Source of the DNA: Larimichthys crocea
Taxonomy: Eukaryota; Chordata; Actinopteri; Sciaenidae
Length of the DNA: 64,000 nucleotides
NCBI RefSeq assembly: GCF_000972845.2
Contig: NC_040028.1
Location: 11,044,038 to 11,108,037, forward strand
Reading direction: 5' to 3'
In this document: positions 57,501 through 64,000 of the stretch, one piece after another
How the letters are laid out: every line of letters begins with the position of its first letter
Position numbering within the stretch: position 1 is the stretch's first letter
Program-made: the position numbers and the translations under genes
Notes under the pieces: model-generated
What the model was told of the DNA's origin: nothing
Database searches by the model: none
The model's input: the letters and a program-made list of their open reading frames with translations, nothing else

Positions 57501-60500
57501 TCCAGCTGACCCTCTGGACACAGACATGTAAATACAACTCTCTTTATAGATTTGACTTGGAAGGACTGACTTTAACCTCAGAAAACCAGACCAAACTGCA
57601 AGAACGGATTGGACTGGAAAGGCATTTAATCTTTAAATAGAAACAGGCTGCTTACCCCGACCGATTTGTTTTTCATTTTCCTGTACATTGTCAACAGTTT
57701 AGTTCGGTTAACATGACATTCGTTCAAAAAATTCCCCCTACATGACAGCTAACTGCTCGTTTCCAAGTACACAAAGGGCAGAAAACAGAAAAATGAGAAC
57801 CAGCAGGAATTTCAGGATCCAGCTGAAATATCATTGACGTGTTCTCTGCTTTGACGGCAGACCTTTTTTGTGTAGCTCCTTCCCACTTCAGTCTTCAGAC
57901 ATGGCATTTGTGAAGAAGTCCTCCACTTCCTACTACTCACTTCTCTTCACATTAAGTAAAGTCACTCGGGCATCATCACAGCACTATGATTTAATGTCTT
58001 GACGGCTAAATATAGGCCTGGCTTCACCACAGCAACAGTAAAATTAAATTCAGTTTGTCGTCAAATTAGATAACAAGGAGAGGACAAGCAAGCAGCAACT
58101 GTGTCATGAGGTAACTTTCTGATTTTCAGGTCATATGGCCTACTCTCTGACTCACATACACACAGACACACACCACAATTGCCAATTATGCTAAGAATTG
58201 GATTGCAGTAGTAAGCCTCAGGAGAAAGTTTGCACTCAAGTGTGTGTGTGTGTGTCATCAGGGGCATGACACATTAAGGAGAGGCTGCCAGCAGCTATCT
58301 GCCACTTGTTGGCATTTCAGACTTGACTGCTTCTCCCTCCTAATGACAGACAGGGTGGGGTCATGAGTACAGTATATTTGGGTTGACTGCAATTATTAAA
58401 GGAATGGAAAACAGACTTCCGAGATTCAACAACTGAGCTCCAACTGTCATCATGAGGCGATTCGCACACACGTTATGAGACCACAGCCATGAGTATCAAC
58501 CACAGGCCACTGAGGCCCGTGACCTCTATGTCAAGAATGTTGTGAGTAAGAGCACTGAGACGTGACGTGTGCAATTGTGTGTGTGTGTTATATTAGATTA
58601 CAGGTCAGTTTAAAGTTGTAGCCGTGTCATTGTTCCTCCTCGAGCGCTTGGGATTCCACAAGTAACATTGTGTTATTCGAAATCTCTCGGGCGTGTTGAC
58701 ACGCAGCATAACTGCGCTTAGTGCAGTGACAAAAAGGTGTATGTTATCAGAGTATTCAGAGGCCACGTACTGTACACAGATCAGCACAGATTATCAAGGT
58801 TTATTAATGTTTAGCACTTGGAGGTGGGTCATTTTCACCCGTGTCATATCCTGGCTATGCCGTTATAATCTTCTGTAGACTAAGATAAGTCAAAATGGAG
58901 TTTAAGTTAAGAAGCCCGGTTCAGAAAAGTTGGAGTAAAAAGAAACTTTAACACCACACTCCTCTCTCTAAACTCCTTATCAGTGAAAACATCTGGTGTG
59001 CTCGTGGTAGTGCCAGAGAAAACATCACACTGATTACTTTAGACTTTGAACATACATAGTATGAGAGACCATGTTCATACATCATTACTCAGGAATGGAG
59101 ATCTCCTTAGATAGTAAGTCCAGCCTAGGCGTAAAACGGCCACTGAAAGCCGTGTTAAATTTCCAGAATAAAGATATGTTTTGGTCATCTTTTACAGATG
59201 GATACAAAGAATATAAGGGAGGAAAGCCAAGCGGGATGACATTAACTATATCAAGTAACCGCTGGAATCAAAATTAATTCAATCTTTAGTCTTTATTGTA
59301 TTATTATTTCATGGCTGAGGTGATTTAACAGTTGCAAATATTCAATAATGTTCAGTTAACTCTTTAATATCTCTCTTTTTCTCTCAAACAAGTCTTTGCA
59401 GGCATTGTGGGTCATAAGATTAAGGTTTGCCTTTGATTATATTCTTACAAACAAGATTAAACACTGATTTCATTTTTGTGATTTCACAATGTTCATGGTC
59501 TCAGCAATTAACTTGATTGCAAAGTTATTATTACCAATAAAACATTATGGCCATGGTTGCAGAAATAAGACCCAAGTTGTAAACTAATCCTCACTCAGGG
59601 TGTTTCAAACGTGCACTAACCCTTAAATGCAAAAACACTCATAACAAAAAAGCTTAGATGTTCATCCCGATGATTTACAACGTATGTCTTACAGTCATTA
59701 ATTAGTGATTGTTAAAGGCTGAAAGAGACGCCACTGTTTGTCAGTTATGCCTTAGGAGTTTTAAATGCAGTCCTGACTTGCCCTCGCTTTGCAACCCTCT
59801 TTTCTTTCTGGCTGTACAGGTACAGGTTGAATACCACACTGCGGAAAACCTCTGGAGAGCAACAGCAGCAGAGCTCACCTAAAACTGTCTGCTTGCACCG
59901 AGCACACAGCCTGAAAACACATTTTCTGGTATGCGTTGAGTTATCTAAAAAAAGCCTGGCTTTAGCCCCATAACAAAACAAAAAAAAATAAAAAATCACT
60001 CATTTGAATTTATTCTTTCCCTCCCATATTATGCTGGGATATCTAGGGGAATGAGGCAAAGCCTAGGGGGGGGGGCAACTTGGCCTTTTTCTTTTGAAAG
60101 GCTGGGACAACCTGCTATTCTGTGCGCCTGTTTGTTGTGTGTAGTCGTGCCCTCCAGCAGTGGTGGGGCTTTGGAAAACCCTCTCCTCATGGTTAAGTTG
60201 ATAGGTCACGGCACATTCCAGACATTTTCTGTCTGTTTGTTTTCCACCAGGAAGGCTCACAATGCAGCCTGCTGCTGCTGCTGCGGCTACAAAGGGCCCT
60301 GTTTTCTGTCTTTGATCTGCACATCACACCTGAGTTGGCCCAGACACTGACTGAACCAACCAAAAAAAAAAAATCACTTCAAAATAGAAAAAAAAGAAGT
60401 TTGAACTTTTTATATTGATGTTTCACTACAGTCAGAAGAATAGAGTTGCGCATCACTCTTGGCAAAAAAGAGATGACCTACTGTATATATATAAAAAAAA

Positions 60501-63500
60501 AAGTTTGTAGTGCTTCTTCCATACTTTCACTGGGGGCTGGCTGCTTGTTGGCCAGCTGCTGACAGAGCTAAGTTCATAGACTCCACACGGTCCTGTCATG
60601 CTGTGCCAGCTGACCTCTGCTAGCTCCCGGCCAGCAAAAGTCAAGGGAAGATAATATCTGTTAATGGCACTGACCAAGTACACCATTACACCACCCATCT
60701 GGATTTAATTATCATCACTTTTATCAATTAAACACTGCCAAATCAATTCATTGGCAGCTTATTTAACGGGGATTCTGAACAGGACTATAATCAGCACTTT
60801 CTGGCAAGACACAGCAGATGATTTGTGAGATAATCAGATGCTTCTTCTGTGTTTTTAGATTTGTAGCCTTTATTATTAACTCGACAGGTTTTAACCATTA
60901 AGGTCTGACTTTTAAATGGGGAGTCACTACAGCAAAGGATATTAAGAGCGGCTTAATGATTCAAGAGGTTGTAATATCATCCCTGAAGTTCTTCTGTTTA
61001 TGTGTGCAGAACAAATCACAACATCGGGAGATGATAGGTGGATGAAGTTATTGAGAGGCAGTGCTAGCGATGATTTAAAAAGTGCTGCAGTCAAGACAAC
61101 GTACAAAATGAATGTACGTATAAAAAGGGCATATGGGTCTGTTGTCTCTCGCTATGTTTATTACATTCCCATGACAAATGCAGAAATAAAATACTAAACA
61201 AGAAAAAATGAGATCAAATAATCAAGACAGCAAAGAGATATGTAATGAAGAAGTACTAATTAATTTTTTACCTAGGGCCCTGGAAAACGTTCAAGTGTAT
61301 AAACGCTCCTTGCTCAGCTCAGTGACCCCCTCCCCCCTTTATCTTCTGCAAGCAATTCACTCAGCAGTTTTAAAACACTGCAGTGCAAAGTGTTGTGAAC
61401 ATACCGTACTTATGCAGGAAACATAAATAATAGAAAATGTGATCTCAGAGCAAATCTTTATCTTTTGGAGACAATTCAACTATCTGAAGACGACTCCATG
61501 TGTGTGTTTTACTTTTGAGTGTGATTGGACCACAGAGAGACCAGATTGAGCTGTGGTGCTGTGGTTGGATGGTGGTCCTTCACTGCCGTCCAACTCGCAT
61601 GCTAAACCTGTCTGCACCAGATGGGCACAGAGAGGGCGAGGGATCAAAGAAACGCACACACACACACACAGGTAGGTGAATAGACAGCAAAGAATTTACA
61701 CCAGATAGCTGATGGCGGCAGAACAAACGCCACGTTGGACAGAAGAATGCGGTGCACAGAGCAGAGTGAATTTTGTCCTTGAAGTGGGGCATGCATGCGG
61801 CTTGTTTGGTCAGCAGATCTCCCTGGCGCCGGTGCCCGCTGCGCTGCCCTGCTCTGCACTGCACATGCCATCTCTCATGCAGCAAGGACGCATACAGTGA
61901 CACCCGTTGCAAAGGAGAGAAAATATTCCAAATATTCTGAAACTGAGGAGATATTTTAAGCAAAATGGTGCACACACCTTTATTCGTTATAATAAATGTT
62001 GGTTGAGTGGCCGACCACAGAGCTCAGTTATCTCTGCTGTGGCAGGGAGGACAGGATGGCGGCCCGGCTGGAGGCTGGCACCATCGTTCTACATTTGTGT
62101 TAGCAAAGGGCCAAGTTTCTGGTGGGCTTAAAAAAAAAACTTCCTTTTGAGTTCTGGGAATGAATAGTCTTTAAAGTCTTTAACGTCCTCATAACAAAAT
62201 GACAGACGTTTTGATATAATGTAGCCAGCTGTAAAGTTTGATTTGAAATACAACTTAAAATTAATGTGGATAATAATTTTCTCAGTTCACTTCTTTTTTC
62301 TAAGTACATTTGAAATCATATAAATATTTTTTTTTCACAATATATTGGACAGCTAGCTGTGGTGGACAATTATTAAGGGCCTGACCAGAGTAATAAAATG
62401 TACTACAAGTCAATCAAGCTTCACTGATACACTTCATGTACGATACTCATTTACCGGCACTTTCAACTTTTGTTCCTGCTTACACAGTATATTGAAAAAT
62501 GCTGATGTCTGTCACAAGCTGTGGACTGTAGGAGTGCGGTGCAGTGTAATCAAATTGTGCTATCAATTGTAACCACAGCAATAAAGTTCCATATGTGATA
62601 AAACACTGCTGAAATAGCACCAGTAAATCAGTGAAACTTCATGGTTGAATCAGTTTAAAGAGAATGAAATGTCATAGTTTTGGCACGCGTGCAGAGAGGG
62701 GAGTGAACTTCTGTTGTACTCAAGCTTCCGAAACAAAATTTAAAAACCTAAAAGTCGCCACAATGTTTTGACAGTGATGTACAAAGTGGTAATAAATCTT
62801 AGTGCTCCTTTCACAATCTAAAAAGGTTACTAGGGCAGAAATTATAAAGAAATAAGTGTATTGAAAATGATTTAATAACTATTGTGCTAAACAACGGATC
62901 CTTAAAGTGTCTTGTCATATACTGTTGTAAGTGAATCCTGTTGGGTTTGTTGACAAGACTGCACTGCTATTTTTACGTTATCAATTAGTCAATGACAATG
63001 CTGGGACACTGGTGGAAATCTTAGCCAGTAGACTCATCCACTCTTGAATAAACAAAGGAAGGAGAAAAGGCATATTTCTACATACTATATTTCCACGGTG
63101 CCCTCCGTTAAATATTCACAGCTCCAATGAAGACAGAGACAGGATGTTGAAGGGTACTGTAAAGAAAACAAACAGGCAGTAGCTACAGAAGTGGATCATT
63201 TTTGAAGAAATGAGACACGGCTCGGTGGTTTGTACTTAATAAATGGAAAGAGGCACTATAACAATCCACCTAGAGACACAACTGAAAAGTAAATGGACCA
63301 AACGAGCACACTCTGCCATGTGCACAGGCAGAAGCATATGACTGCCGCACAAGAATCTGAAGCTCCACTCTGCTCTGAGGCACTCCCTTGAAATATTTAT
63401 GACCCTCCACGTTCTATCCTCCTCTATGGCAGGGGCAGAGCAGAGCTGCCTCTTTACCTACAAACTGGACTTTGCAGCAGCTACAGCAGCCAGCAAGCTC

Positions 63501-64000
63501 GCTTCAAGCCTCAACATTCTTCCCTTTTGGATCCTATTACACAGCTAACCAGCAGCCGTGTACAAAGATCCTTCGGTAATCGCCCTAAATCCTACGTGTT
63601 CCCGAAGCTCTTAATGTAGAATGTGGTTCTGCATTCGTCAAATGTTTGGTTTTGATTTACAATAAGACTGAACTCACGGGGTGAGCCCAGTGGACGTTCT
63701 TCTTTTATGAGTTGGTGGTGGGAGTAAGTGACCGCAGAGAGGAATGAGTCAGGACTAGTGAGCAGTCATTCCTGCACGGAGTGGTCTTTCCTTAACTAAC
63801 TCTGTGGGCCAACTCAGTGGGGTTTCCTGTACACTCATACTTTCCAAATGGAGGTTTTATGGAACTGCTCGCCATCAAAGCTATCCAATAACCCAACCTA
63901 GTATGCAAGCCTATGACCTTGAGTTTATGATAGGCTTTTGTAACACATTATTATAGGGTGCTACTGCTACTGGTGCTTCTGATCAAAAATCATACCTCAC
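54581..64000 (-). other. dip2a intron 1, distal segment
   Basis: Runs to the right edge. Short CA arrays near 56452 and 58240, A-rich runs and a G9 run near 60066. I searched for the expected exon 1 signature (a donor after an acidic LELELSEG-type stretch) and did not see it. Confidence 0.7.

Noticed and set aside
63661..63700. Possible exon 1 donor (CACCCC|GTGAGT on the minus strand) near the right edge
   Set aside because: The upstream sequence does not encode the expected acidic N-terminus ending in G in phase 1, so exon 1 is taken to lie outside the window.

Overview
The window is ray-finned (teleost-type) fish genomic DNA. The evidence is split genes with GT-AG introns, abundant long (CA)n arrays, tRNA-headed SINEs, a LINE 3' relic and a small TA-flanked inverted-repeat DNA element. 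One protein-coding gene can be supported. It lies on the minus strand and is dip2a (disco-interacting protein 2 homolog A). I placed 30 consecutive coding exons, numbered 2 to 31 on the assumption that only exon 1 is upstream. They run from position 25965 (exon 2) down to 150 (exon 31). All junctions are GT-AG. The exons sum to 3728 coding bases, the phases agree at every junction, and they give 1243 contiguous residues with no stop. The family is about 1570 residues, so roughly four fifths of the protein is here. Exon 1 (start codon and first ~30 residues) should lie beyond position 64000. The last ~330 residues should lie before position 1.

Layout, left to right. 1-149 is intron 31. 150-13079 is the dense 3' part: exons 31 to 7 with mostly short introns (80-990 bases), encoding both adenylate-forming (FAAL-like) domains as far as the window reaches. 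13080-21640 holds the sparser exons 6 to 3, encoding a serine-rich, probably disordered linker. 21641-25893 is intron 2, and exon 2 (DMAP1-binding domain) is at 25894-25965. 25966-64000 is at least 38 kb of intron 1. There I see no coding exon, only unique non-coding sequence with microsatellites, two copies of one SINE family, a second SINE type, a short Tc/mariner-like non-autonomous element and small local duplications.

How it works together: DIP2 proteins have an N-terminal DMAP1-binding domain, a low-complexity linker and two tandem acyl-adenylate-type domains, and are linked to acyl-lipid (diacylglycerol) homeostasis. The clearest structural feature is that exons 2 to 8 are all phase 1-1 and divisible by three, so any of them can be skipped without a frameshift. 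I saw no undescribed multi-gene system. The points most worth a second look concern splicing: a LINE relic filling intron 21 up to the splice donor, a G/C-tract splice-acceptor region at exon 7, a CA repeat just after the exon 6 donor, and large self-complementary CA/TG arrays in intron 1.
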